64,000 nt of DNA. It comes from Viscum album (Eukaryota > Streptophyta > Magnoliopsida > Santalales > Viscaceae). Positions 22,375 to 32,810 of this stretch are shown here, in pieces. Made by a program: the position numbers and the translations under genes. The notes beneath the pieces were generated by a model. That model had not been told where the DNA came from. It saw nothing but the letters and a program-made list of their open reading frames with translations, and did no database searches. The stretch is from positions 365,132,067 to 365,196,066 of the forward strand of contig OY728157.1 in NCBI GenBank assembly GCA_963277665.1, read 5' to 3'. Positions within the stretch are counted from its first letter, which is position 1. Each line of letters starts with the position of its first letter.

Positions 22375-25300
22375 AAAACTCACCTCTATGCAGTAGAATA
22401 TTATGACAACAGTGCTCCAGAGATGATTAGATGTACAATATATATCTATTTCACCCTACCTGCAGTTCTTATAGACACATGTTCCTGTCACACTTTCATT
22501 TCCATGGCACTCGTTCGGTGCTTGGGGATTCAGATGGAGTCGTTGGATCGATCCTTACAATTATAGACTCTTATAGGAGAGGATTTTATGATTACACATT
22601 GGTGAATCTAATGAAAGATCACTCTATGAGGTGATAGATTTGACTGGGATATCCTAGTAGTAGTGTTGGGGCCTTATGACATCATCTTAGGTATGGACTC
22701 TCTATCAACATTCCATGCCCAGATCAACTATTTAGGTGCAAAGTGTGGTGCATCTATGTGGGTGGGACTAGGTTTTCCTTCACTGGTGTGAAGGTAACCT
22801 TTGAAGGACATGATGGAATTTATCAGAGGCGGGTACAGCCAATCACTCATTTTTTAGCTATCCTCACCGTCGGTGTAGTGGATGATAGGAGTCAAAGTTA
22901 TCCTGTAGTAGTGGACCAGTGTGCAGATGTTTTCCTTGATGATGTTCCAGGACTACCCCCTCTTAGATAAGTAGAATTTTACATCGACCTATATCCCAGG
23001 ACATCACATATATCTACAACAGCATATCAGATGACCCCCATAGACCTTCGTGAGCTATGGGCATAGTTGGAAGACATGTAGAGGAAGGGGTTCATAAGGC
23101 CCGTGATTCTCCTTGGGAAGCCCCGATTTGGTTCACCAATAATGAAAATGAAGGTCTAAGGAATTGTGTGAACTATCAGCACCTGAACCAGGTGACCATG
23201 AAGAACAATAATCATATGTCGAGGATCGATGATCTATCGGACAAATTGAAGGGAGAATGGTGGTTTTATAAGATAGACCTCATATCATTATATCATCAAC
23301 TCACGGTATGGGTTGAGGACATACTAAAGACTACATTCAGATGTTATTATGGTCATTATGAGTTCTTGGTGATGACCTTCGGCATGACCAATGCTCTGAC
23401 AGTGTTCATGGGGATCATGAACATGATATTCTAGACTTACCTCGATCGCTTCATGGTAGTATTCATTAAAGATATATTGGTGTATTAGGAAATAGAGGTA
23501 GAGCACACCACACACCTGTAGATAATTATGGATACACTCAAAGAGAACCAGATTTATGGAATCCTATAAAAGTTACAATTATTGATACGGGTAGTCCAAT
23601 TATTATATTATGTTATCTCAGAGGATGGAGTTGTAGTAGATTAAGAAAAGATAGAGGTAGTGATTGGTTGAGAGCCACCTAGGAGTATAACTGAGCTGTG
23701 GTGTTTCCAGGGAATAGTTGGAAACTATCAGAAATATTTACTTGACTTCTCTGGGGTAGAGGTACCTTTTTCATCTTTGATGTAGATGGGTAAGAATTTC
23801 ATGTGGATGGAGAAGTGCTAGCAAGGATTCCAAGAGCTGAGGTAGAGAAAGAAGATTACCCCCATCTTGAGGCTACTAGAAGAGGATGTTGGGTGTGTAG
23901 TATACTACGATACATTAGGGACTGGTCTAGGTTCTTTCTTAATGTTGGAGTGAGTGGTGATTGCCTAAGGCTCGTGGATGTCGAGAAAACACGAGCCGAA
24001 CTACGCTACCCATTACTTGGAGTTAGCAGAAGTGGTCTTTGTGTAGAAGATGTGGCGAAAATACTTAATGGGTGGATGGTTTACTGTTTACTCATAACCT
24101 AGGAATATCTGGTATATCTTCTATTATAAGGACCAGAACCTAAGACAGTGTTGATGTCTGTATTTCCTCTAGGACTATGACTTTGAGATTGGATACACTC
24201 CTGGGAAGGGTAACATAGTAGCAGATGCTCGTAGCAGGATGTCTAGACTGTAGTTACTGAGTGAGGCGACAGAGGAGATAGTTTCATTGCAGATATCCTT
24301 CATGGATAGAGATATAGAATCTTACCTCCAATCCATAACTGTCACTCCCAAAATTCTTCAGTGAGTTTGGGAGGCTCATCTTGGGGACGTTGACTGGAAG
24401 GCCAGATGTGCACAGATATCCTCCAGACAGTCTCTTGATGGATTTTCTGATGGTGGGGAGTATATTTACTTATTTAGAGGATGAACAATGGTACTAGTGA
24501 TGCTACAAGAGTATGTTTTAAAGGAGTTCCACAAACAACCTTTGGCAGTGCATCCAGGTGTGGCAAAGATGTGGTAGGACCTCTGATGTCAGTATTGGTG
24601 GCCAGGGATAAAGAATGTCATGGTATAGTTTGTATCATGATGCCTCATTTTTCATCAAGTGAAGGCTGAGAATCAGGTACATCTAATCTTAACTCATCCA
24701 CTTTTGGTTCCATAATGAAGTGGGAGGGTGTCTCCATGGACTTCTAGACAGGGCTACCACATAAGTCTAGAGGCCGCGACTCCTTCTGGGTGATTGTTGA
24801 CCGAATAACTAAGTCATCCCACCTCCTATCTATATGGTATAAGGGATCAATAGAGGGATTTAGATGTCTCTATGTACAAGACATTGAATGAATTCATGGG
24901 GTTCCATCGACAATCATCTCAGATTATGATTATCATTTTACATTCCACTTCTGAAAGGGATTACAAGTTGCATATGGGACTAAGCTACTCTTGAGCACCT
25001 TATTTCACCCTCAGACAGATGGTCAGATAGAGCAGACTATGAAATCACTGAAAGACATGATTAGTGCTTGTGTCCATGATTTTAGCCAGAGTTGGGAGGA
25101 CTACCTACCACTGGTGGAGTTTTCATACAACAATATTTATCACTCTACCATTAGGATGACTTGGGTTGAGACCCTATACGAGAGACCTTTCAGATCTATT
25201 TTGTGTTAGAAAAACCTAGGGGAGTTAGCACTTATGGGGCCAGAGTTAGTACATGCTACCATAGAGAAGGATAAGATCATCCAGGAGTGGATGAAGAATG

Positions 25301-25805
25301 CACACAACTGACATAATTCTTATGCTGACAAGAGACAGAGTCCCTTGGAGTTTGAGTAGAGAGACCATGACTTCCTACGAGTCTCACCATGACGAGGATT
25401 AAATTGGTCCGGCTAGGGTACCAAGCTAGTTTCTAGGTTCATCATACCTTTATAGATCCTCAATAGAGTAGGCGAGGTGGGGTACCTTATAGCTATTCCC
25501 CCATAAGTGCACCGGGTGCATAATGTATTCCATGTGTGGAAACTAAGGGGGTACGTGCATGATCCATCACACGTTATCAACTGGGGAGAGCTGGACATCG
25601 ATGATAGGGTGATGATTATAGAGTAATCGATGCAGAAAGAGGATCGATAGGAGCAGGTCCTTCATGGGAAGTCAATTCCTCTGGTACGAGTCCGTTGGTA
25701 GCACGAGGATCTCCAGGAGAGCACATGGGAGTTGGAGACTCCGATACATGCTCAGTACCCCCATTTGTTTCCCATGTTTTCTTATAGCTTCCAGGAAGGA
25801 AAATA
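22375..25805 (+). pseudogene. pol of element C: protease, RT, RNase H, integrase, chromodomain-like tail
   Basis: Protease: VLIDTCSCHTFIS near 22470-22505, in which the usual D-T/S-G active site reads DTC, and PYDIILGMDSL near 22670-22705. RT: about 22975-23500, with VTMKNNNHMSRIDDL, YKIDLISLYHQ, then CYYGHYEFLVMTFGMTNA; the catalytic F-x-D-D segment now reads FIKDILVY, a lost aspartate. RNase H ends near 24230 with DYDFEIGYTPGKG then VADARSRM. Integrase: 24500-25200, with AVHPG, WWPG, a VSMDF block (24733 on), DSFWVIVDRITKS, FHPQTDGQIEQT and EFSYNN. C-terminus: RVHNVFHVWKLRGY near 25513-25555, DPSHVI, and a chromodomain-like segment ending WELETPIHAQYPHLF near 25728-25772. Several stops are TAG in place of an expected Gln codon, for example at 23064, 23432 and 23519. 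Confidence 0.85.
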
Positions 25806-25807
25806 TC

Positions 25808-25821
25808 TTTGGTGGGAAGAA
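25808..25821 (+). other. Polypurine tract of element C
   Basis: TTTGGTGGGAAGAA directly precedes TGTAATGACC, the start of the 3' LTR. Plus-strand synthesis is primed at such a tract. Confidence 0.65.
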
Positions 25822-26235
25822 TGTAATGACCTAGAAATTCCATATAATATTTTTTATTTATTTGGGATTATTACGAGTTAGCGAAAGTTGACAGCACGTG
25901 ATTTTGAGGCCCTGAGATCCCGGAACAGAGCTTGGATCTTTTTATTTAGGTTCTATAAATATGGAGGTGATGTTTTCAATCTTTTCAACTGAGGTTTGAA
26001 TTAAAAATTTGTTTCACCGCTGAATCCGTAGTTCCAGAATACTATTAAGGGATGCTTAAATTTGATCGGAAAGGGTCAGATGAAAAAGATATTTTCTTGG
26101 ACTTTACAAAAAAATAATAAAATAACTAAAGGTTATTTTATTTTCTTTTTTGGAACCTTTGTAAAAGCGGTGGATGGAATGATGTGAAATGTCAGACTAT
26201 TTAATGGCTTGACCCTAAGGTTATGTAACCACACC
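25822..26235 (+). repeat. 3' LTR of element C, left part (before array D)
   Basis: This matches the first ~415 bp of the 5' LTR, including GTGATTTTGAGGCCC near 25899. It stops at ACACC, the left duplication of array D; the matching sequence continues at 43240. Confidence 0.85.
26231..26235 (+). repeat. Target-site duplication ACACC, left copy (array D)
   Basis: ACACC directly precedes TGTCACGACCCG. The same bases stand at 43240-43244. The uninterrupted 5' LTR of C reads GCACTGCTGGG at this place, so one copy of ACACC plus GCTGGG restores the ancestral site. Confidence 0.88.
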
Positions 26236-26522
26236 TGTCACGACCCGTCCCCAGGGCCCGTGCCGTGACTACCCCAAGCCCGCCTTCCATAGGCCAGGGG
26301 ATGGCGACTAGCACCAAAGGCGTAAATCCTGATAACTGGGAAGGCATTTCCTTTATAAAAGTAAACAAAACACCATAGAGTACAAGCAGAAGTAAAACAC
26401 TAAGTACAAAAGAAAGTGATGAAAAGTAAATGGGCCAGAATACAAACCCAACTGAAAGTGCAGCTACAACTGAATGAAAGTACAAAAGAGAAAGAAAAAC
26501 AACTGGTAGAAAGGAGGAAGCT

Positions 26523-26690
26523 CCTGTGTCATCCACCTCGGATCCTACCTGAAGGGTAGGTACAAATATCGCAGCTCTTGGATCATCCACCAAAAATCCT
26601 ACCTGAAGGGTCGGTACAGATAGCGCAGCTCCTGGATCGTCCACCACAGATCCTACCTGAAGGGTAGGTACAGATAGCGTAGCTCCTCAA
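26523..26690 (-). repeat. 54-bp tandem repeat, three units (left LTR of D)
   Basis: CCTACCTGAAGGGTMGGTAC-like segments start at 26544, 26598 and 26652, exactly 54 bp apart. Because 54 is a multiple of three, the minus strand stays open across them, with an 18-residue period containing VPTLQVG. The same array sits in the other two LTRs (33106-33255; 39690-39835). It also holds a short palindrome, CCTACC...GGTAGG. Confidence 0.85.
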
Positions 26691-27284
26691 TGCTCTCACC
26701 CATCAACCTCCTCCGAGTGTCATCTCGCCGTGAAGTCCACCTCCGAATAATGAATCGTCATGTAGTCCACCTCCGGGTACTGTCTAGTCCTCGAACACTC
26801 GCCCTCCGTCAGCACTGCCCGTCGTCTGCAACCAACACAATGAGGTGAGGGCATAGCCCGTACAGGGGGGAGTATAACGATACTCAATAGGGACCCCGAG
26901 ACCCTCAAGGTATCACTAAAACCAACAAGGATAACCACAAAGAAGATCTCAACAGATAACCTCTACTTAGGTATATGCCCGTACATATGCCTAAGTTATC
27001 AAGTAACCCATCTCAATCATGAGGAAACACAAAGATTATGAAATCAACAGATAACCACTACCCATGTATACGACCATACATATACCTAAGTTATCAAGTG
27101 ACCCATCTCAATCAAGAGGTAACACAAAGGTCATAGACTCAGCTCAAACCAGGATTTTCAATATCAATACCGTAACTACTGAAGAGCCCCGTCTCTAGAG
27201 TGTACAGTGGTCCGGTCACGACTCTGAGGTACTTCTCACTAACCTAAGACTACTGAGGTACTCCACCTGTCGAGTACTGTGGGC

Positions 27285-27590
27285 TTGCTGCTACAACCAA
27301 GCACTTCCCACCATGGGTCTGCCGCTACAACCAAGCGCTCCCCCACATAGCCTTTAGAGGTACTCCTTCTGTTGAGTACCACGGGTCTGCCGCTACAACC
27401 AAACGCTCCTCCGTCGTGGGTCTGCCACTACAACCAAGCGCTTCCCACCATGGGTCTGCCGCTACAACCAAGCACTATGCCTCATAACCTCCAGAGGTAC
27501 TCCTTCTATTGTGTAACCCGGGTCTGCCGCTACAACCAAGCGCTCCTCCGCCTTGGGTCTGCCGCTACAACCAAGCGCTCCCCACTGGGC
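27285..27590 (+). repeat. Irregular short tandem array with CCGCTACAACCAAGCG core (left LTR of D)
   Basis: Units of ~30 bp with the core GGGTCTGCCGCTACAACCAA occur about eight times, grouped in a higher-order pattern separated by a GAGGTACTCC...GAGTACC segment that can fold on itself. The open frames rich in PLQPSAPP residues here come from the repeats. Matching arrays lie at 33850-34160 and 40430-40740. Confidence 0.85.
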
Positions 27591-27779
27591 TATCCAAAAC
27601 TCACAGAGTCGATCGATCAGTCGTCATCAAGTCTCAGTCGGCTACACGGTCTCCGTACTCCGCATTCTTGTCTCTAGGAGGGTCCGCTCCTGGATCTACA
27701 GGTCGATACTCCAAGTATTTCAAATTACCACGAAGAATTATCTCAAAATACCACCTCGTCATTGTGGTTTCAATGCAAC

Positions 27780-28345
27780 AGACGGCGCGTCAATCGGACG
27801 CCCGGTCTGAGAGTTATTAGCCTTTTCGTCCTAGGGGCCCGGTTGGTTTCGCGTGTGAACCAACCCAGCTGTATCTCAACTGTATCCCGAACTCACATAG
27901 GGTATACTTATAGGGACCGTTTCTCAACATGATCAACAACGCCGCTGACGGTTCGTCAAACGGACGTCCGGTCAGAAAGATATCAGCTTTTCCGTTCCAG
28001 GGGCCCGATTGGATTTTGGTTACAATCCAACCTGGCCATTATCCAACTACATCCAAACCTCATAAGAAGTATTCCAAAATTTCCGTCTCATCAAGAGGAA
28101 TTCAATGAAGTTGATGGCGGGTCAATCGGACGTCCGTAGCTCAAAATATAGGCGTTTCCGCTCTGAGGGCCCGATTGGGTTCGTATCCGAACCAACCTGG
28201 CCGAACCCAAAGTTCTCTGAAACCTTGAGTGTAATATACCAAAATTATCGTGTCGATCCAAGGATCGCTACAAAACTGACTGTGCGTTTATCGGAGGTCC
28301 ATAGCCCAAGATATGGGTAGAAGACCGAAAATGATTCGAAAATGG
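27780..28345 (+). repeat. ~165-bp tandem repeat, four units, with inverted repeats (left LTR of D)
   Basis: Units start near 27781, 27948, 28113 and 28278 with a GACGG-NGCGTCAATCGG-like segment. Units one to three each hold a potential hairpin just after GGGGCCCG: stems of the form TTGGTT/AACCAA in units one and three, and TTGGATT/AATCCAA in unit two. The two arms thus change together. The fourth unit runs into the GC-rich block. Confidence 0.85.
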
Positions 28346-28560
28346 GGGGTCTGGGCCCGGGCTGACCTGGCCCAACCCCCCCTGGGTCGGTCCGAACCAG
28401 GTCGACCCGACCTGGGTCCGGGTACGACCTGGGCAGGGCACGGCCCGGCCCGGTCCGCCCAAGCCAGCCCGGCTCGGCCGGCTGGCTCGCTGGCTCGGCC
28501 AGTGAGCTGGTGCTCCGTAGACGCGGCGCGCACCGCGTCACCCCTTGATCCCGCGCGGCC
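28345..28560. other. Very GC-rich, CpG-dense block in the left LTR of D
   Basis: It consists of short repeated words (GACCTGGG, CGGCCCGG, GGCTCGCTGGCTCGGCC) and stands out sharply from the AT-rich surroundings. It is conserved in position at 34915-35110 and 41500-41700. Open frames on both strands through this block (up to 242 codons on the plus strand) are not kept in the other two LTRs, so I do not call a gene. Confidence 0.7.
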
Positions 28561-30239
28561 ATGGGATCCAATTGCTTGTCGTCCCAGCTTCAGCCGCAAT
28601 GGTTTCTCCAGGCGGTGCACCGGGGCGCCGCCAGTGGTGTCTGTGGGCCATCGGAGATTCTCTGGTGGTTCGTTCTCAATTCCGTCTGCACCGCTGCTCA
28701 TCCCGGGTCCCGTTCTTCACTGCGGAATCATCAAATCGTCTCTACGGCCCGTTATGTCAATGCCTGTCGATCCGCACATCAAAAGAACAAATTTCAGAGT
28801 CTTCAATTTGCCTACGTGTTCCCGACTACCACCACACTTTCGTTCAGCCTCAACGGCGCGGCACGAAGGCTCCAGGCATCCTTGCCGCATCCCTCCAGGT
28901 TCCCGCATGGTGCCATCGCACCGTGTCGCCATCTTCCGAACCACAACAACACAACAACAAAGGGGGAGGAGGGTCTGCCGTGCTTGTGCGGTCCGACCTC
29001 CTCCCGTTAAGTTGATAACAAGCGGCCCAAAAAAAAGTTGAGTAACGACAAATGATGTTTCATGAACAAGAAGTAATAATCCCCTATAACTTCCCGCAAA
29101 AAAATATTCCCAACCTACAAGGAAAACATTCGCGGTTCAAATAGATAATAAGTTGATCCATGTACTTTGTTTTCCTTAGAATGAGTGAAACGAGGGAATA
29201 AAATCATTCTCAAATTAATTCCCTACCTCAAGCATTTTCTTCGAATGAGATTTGTTGCGGAAAGGGACACCGTGGAAGAAGACGTCGCGGAAGGTGGATC
29301 ATCGCATCGCGGAAGGAGTGTCATTGATTTCCTAGGATTTGGTGTTCTTCGTCAGAGATCAATGTGTTCTTCGCATTCTTCACGTTCTTCGCATTATTCG
29401 TCGAAGAAGAATGCATTCCTCCAAATCCTCTCCACGCAACAAGTTCCAACAGAAATAAAATATGAACAGTCTTATTTTATTAATGCACAAGCCAACCGTT
29501 GAAATTCAAAAAGAAACAATCAATTCAATGAATTAATTGTAACAATTTAACCGCCCAAATTAATGAGGTGTTTCTTAACCAGAATAAACACACAGTTTGA
29601 CTTCATTAATAGGGGGTGCGGGTGCCTTACATAAGAAGAAAAGAGATAGTGGATCATGTGGGTCCCACCTCACAAAATATCTTACCAAATGGGTAGGATA
29701 TTGTGGTTCCCACATCATCCACATAACATAGGTTAAGTGACATAAATAAATTAAATAGGTCGCACCATTTTATTTTATTCATTTACTTAACCGGAAAATT
29801 TAAAAACCACACACGAGAAAATGCAACTCCGGAAAAGGTGTTTTTAAGAAATTACCGGTGATGTGATTCCAACGGTGCCCTCGAAATTCGATTCCGAGAA
29901 CAGGTTCAAAAGTTAGAAAAGCCCGCTCGTTCGTGCACTTAACGCACCTGATCCAATCTTTGGAAAAAGATTCCGGGCACACCGGGCCTCGGAATTAGGT
30001 GCCCTCAGAAACTGTGTTCTTGTAAAATCCCAAATAAAATTAAGAAAGTGAAAAAAAAATTCATTGAATTTTACGGGTCTTTACATAACTCCCACCTCAG
30101 GGATTTACGTCCTCGTAAAGCTTTAACACAAACTAGAGATACAAAAGCGGTACTAAGCACGCATCTAAGCCTTCTGCTCCCTTGTGCTCACCTAGAGGTT
30201 CCCGTGCTGCCAATGGAAGCGCCCAAGTGAAAACAACCG

Positions 30240-30934
30240 TCCTCGTAGGACCCGCTCTTATCGATCCTTGATCCTCTCTGGAACCTTCGTTCATGTCGCC
30301 CTGTCATCGACGTCCAACTCCCTGAGGTCGATGATGTGCGAAGGGTCGTGATCGTATCTCCTCAGTTGTGATACATGGAAGTCGTCGTGCACCGGGTGCA
30401 ATTGAGGTGGATGGGTCAAGAGGTAAACCACCACACCTACCCAGTCGAGGACCTAAGAAGGTCCGCTGGACCACGGAGATAACATGCCTCCTTCAACACA
30501 TCTCCGTAAACCTCATCAAGGTGAGACTCGTATAATGACGTGATCGTCATCCTCAAACTCTAGAGGTCTCCAATTCCTGTTAGAACTGAAACCCAAAACG
30601 ACTGCTTCCATGAGGGTAAGGTTGACCGACTCAAGATTGATCGGTCGCACCCTTCTGTGCATGAGTTTATCCTATGCTTCCTGGGGTTTCCTTTCCGTCG
30701 ACCAAGGAAAACCCATCCCAACTTCGTAGTTAAACCACAACCTTATTGCCTAAAATATTCAATTTGTGTTTGAATTGTGATTGCCCAGTCCATACTCAAA
30801 CCAATGTCGTAAGGCCTCGACGCTGCCACGAAGAGATTCCAAGCAAAACACTTGCCTTGAGGGTCTGACCACACTGTCATCGTAAGTGTGATTATCGAGT
30901 CTTCTCTCAAGGTATCTCCAGACGTGAGGGTCAT
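30240..30934 (-). pseudogene. Deleted pol of D, first copy: protease tail joined to integrase C-terminus
   Basis: Protease end: SRPYDIGLSMDWAITIQTQ near 30830-30765, counterpart of the usual DVILGMDWL block. After only ~120-150 bp comes the integrase C-terminal block (RPLEFEDDDHVIIRVSP near 30575-30520), then a SGPS-x-VLDWVG block, HPPQLHPVHDDFHVSQLRRY near 30410-30350, and DPSHIIDLRELDVDD. In an intact chromovirus more than 2 kb of RT, RNase H and integrase core lies between these two blocks. Stops and frame changes are present. Confidence 0.75.
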
Positions 30935-31769
30935 GTCTACGGCTTACCGGAAACTCTAGGTCTGGGACAAGATTTGTGGAAGGAAGGAATGATTCATATC
31001 AACGCCTGTTACTATGGCAACTAGTAGTGGTCACAGACTATCCCTTGAATCATTCTTAGAGCCATTGGGTCACTCTCCCAAACCGCAAGAAGCTACTCTC
31101 TTCCCCTACCCTCCAGTTCCCTGAGCCTGGCGGGGACAACTAAGGCGGGTGGTTGTAGTATGTTAAAACGTACACCACCACATGCTGCCCTCCTAGCTCT
31201 ACATCCACGTCTGCTGCTTCGTAGACTCATATATCCTATAAGATTCCTCTTATGGAAACATTTAACACGCCCGAGTCTCTACAACTGGCGCCAGTTTCCT
31301 ATTTCTACTGCACTGTGTAGTCTTCATCCTCTCCTGGATGATTTGTACCTTCTTTGCCTACACTTTGAAAGAGATGCTAAAATTTCTCCTATGCCGAAAA
31401 GAGAAACTCGGTCTCATCCCATGGATGAACTACTCCCATTGCCTAATATAGTCAATCCTGACATGAATGACGTCATAAGACCTCGACATTACTACCAAGA
31501 GATCCAACTGTCACTGTCGCCTCCAAGGGTCAAGTCACACTGTCGGCATCTGTGTGAGGTCACTGGGTCTACTCTAGTAGAAATCTTGAAAGTGAGGGTC
31601 AAGTCAATAGTCCTAACAGGGACCACTAAGTTTTAACCAAACAAAAGGACAGGAAAGCAAACATCACAAGATAAGTGTCTTTTTATTATTGCAGCTCCTA
31701 GTACAAAGACACGAATACAACAGAAACATGGAACTATAAGTACAAAGGATGTATCCACTAGTTCCACCC

Positions 31770-32519
31770 CTATCCACCTGATACCGTAGCTCTACTGCCT
31801 TGTCCACTGCTTGACTATTGGTCAAGAACCCGCCGATACTTCCGCCTCGGTGGCTCCTCTAAAGCCTGCAGATCGACTGTGCGGGGGGTCGGACAGTCAT
31901 GTGCTAGGTGACCCTTCCTACCGCATTCATAACACTTCTTGCTCCTCGTACGGCTGGCTCGGGTCCTCTTGGACCTCTGCATCATCTGTCAACTACCCAC
32001 AGATGACTCGACTACTGGTCGAAAATCCTACGGAAAAGGCAACAGCTCCTTTACACGCTCGGGGTGTAGAGCTACTGGCACAAACTCCACCCTGAAGAAG
32101 GTCTCAAAGTCTTCCCATGTGAAGGTCATCCCGTCAAAAAATTTGAACAAGTGGCTCCACCACCTGCCTGCTGATGCCTGAAGAAGGCTGGTAGAAAAGA
32201 TCACCATGAAGTCTACTGGCATCCCCACTAGACTAAAGACTCTCACCACAGCCTCCAGCTAATCCTCAGCCGCCTGCGGGTCCATCTATCCCCGGAACCT
32301 GGGTGGCCTCTGGCGCTGGAACGCGTGCAGCGCACTCAAGTGGCATGCATCACATACTGCTGTGGCTGGTGGCATCGGTGGCCCAACGTATGGTAGTACC
32401 GCTGGTGCCTCCACCAGTTCCTCAACTGCAAGAGGGCCCTATACCGAAGCCTCGTTGCTCGGCAGGTTGTCAGTACGCACATCGCTCTGGGATCTAGCCG
32501 GTCGTCCGTGAAAAGGAAT
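31770..32519 (-). pseudogene. gag of D, first copy
   Basis: Minus-strand blocks: an A-E-D-x-LEAVVRVF-like segment near 32285-32230, FSTSLLQASAGRWWSHLF near 32205-32150, FTWEDFETFFRVEFVPVALH near 32130-32070, and a zinc knuckle CYECGRKGHLAHDCP-like segment near 31935-31890. The start codon seen in the second copy (39101) is AAT on the plus strand here, that is ATT in place of ATG. The region that normally reads LRQG-x-x-SV..Y...F is missing between the capsid block and the knuckle, so this gag is shortened as well. Confidence 0.75.
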
Positions 32520-32792
32520 CCTGAAAGAAACATACGTGACACAGTCAAACGATTTATACCCGGTGATCTGACCTGGTTTGAGATGACTTTTAAAAAAACT
32601 TCTGGAAAAACACACGCAATCAGTGTATTCGTGCACAAAGTCGGAAATCAGTTGTCAGGGTCCTGGTGTATGGATACGTCGGCCGCCCGCACCAACACTG
32701 GACTCCCTGAACTGAAAACCACACTCGGTAATCTTAACACTATTTCTTCAATGAAAGAAAATATCAAAGTTATAAGTTCTGCGGTAGAACCG

Positions 32793-32810
32793 ACTCCTCT
32801 GATGCCAATT
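32793..32810 (-). other. Primer-binding site beside the middle LTR of D
   Basis: On the minus strand the LTR end GTCGTGACA is followed by AATTGGCATCAGAGGAG, one base from the ATTGGTATCAGAG form complementary to initiator Met-tRNA. Confidence 0.7.

Larger units (their letters stand above)
26236..30085 (-). repeat. Array D, left LTR (3' LTR of the array on the minus strand)
   Basis: On the minus strand it starts TGTAAAGACCCGTAAAATTC and ends GGGGACGGGTCGTGACA. It contains in plus coordinates three 54-bp units (26523-26690), two ~110-bp units (26949-27125), an irregular CCGCTACAACCAAGCG array (27285-27590), four ~165-bp units (27780-28345) and a very GC-rich block (28345-28560). Similarity to the middle and right LTRs is high by eye, much higher than between the two LTRs of C or of B, so the array is younger than its hosts. 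Confidence 0.9.
30086..32810 (-). other. Array D, first internal region (gag and pol remnants)
   Basis: Sequence between the left and middle LTRs, closely matching 36648-39391. On the minus strand it runs from a primer site through gag (about 32519-31770), a long stretch without clear domains (31770-30940), the end of protease (30934-30743) and the integrase C-terminus with the start of its tail (about 30620-30240), to a GAGGTGGGAGTTA purine-rich end next to the LTR. Open frames on the plus strand are shadows. Confidence 0.85.

Noticed and set aside
27285..27590. A CRISPR-like array
   Set aside because: Unit spacing is irregular, the units are directly adjacent and imperfect, and the context is a plant LTR.
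27372..27820. Proline/glutamine-rich small proteins
   Set aside because: They are translations of the short CCGCTACAACCAAGCG tandem array in three overlapping frames.
28313..29041. A 242-codon open frame on the plus strand (the longest in the window)
   Set aside because: It lies in the GC-rich part of a D LTR. The corresponding frames in the other two LTRs are broken, and open frames exist on both strands, as expected from low stop density in GC-rich sequence.
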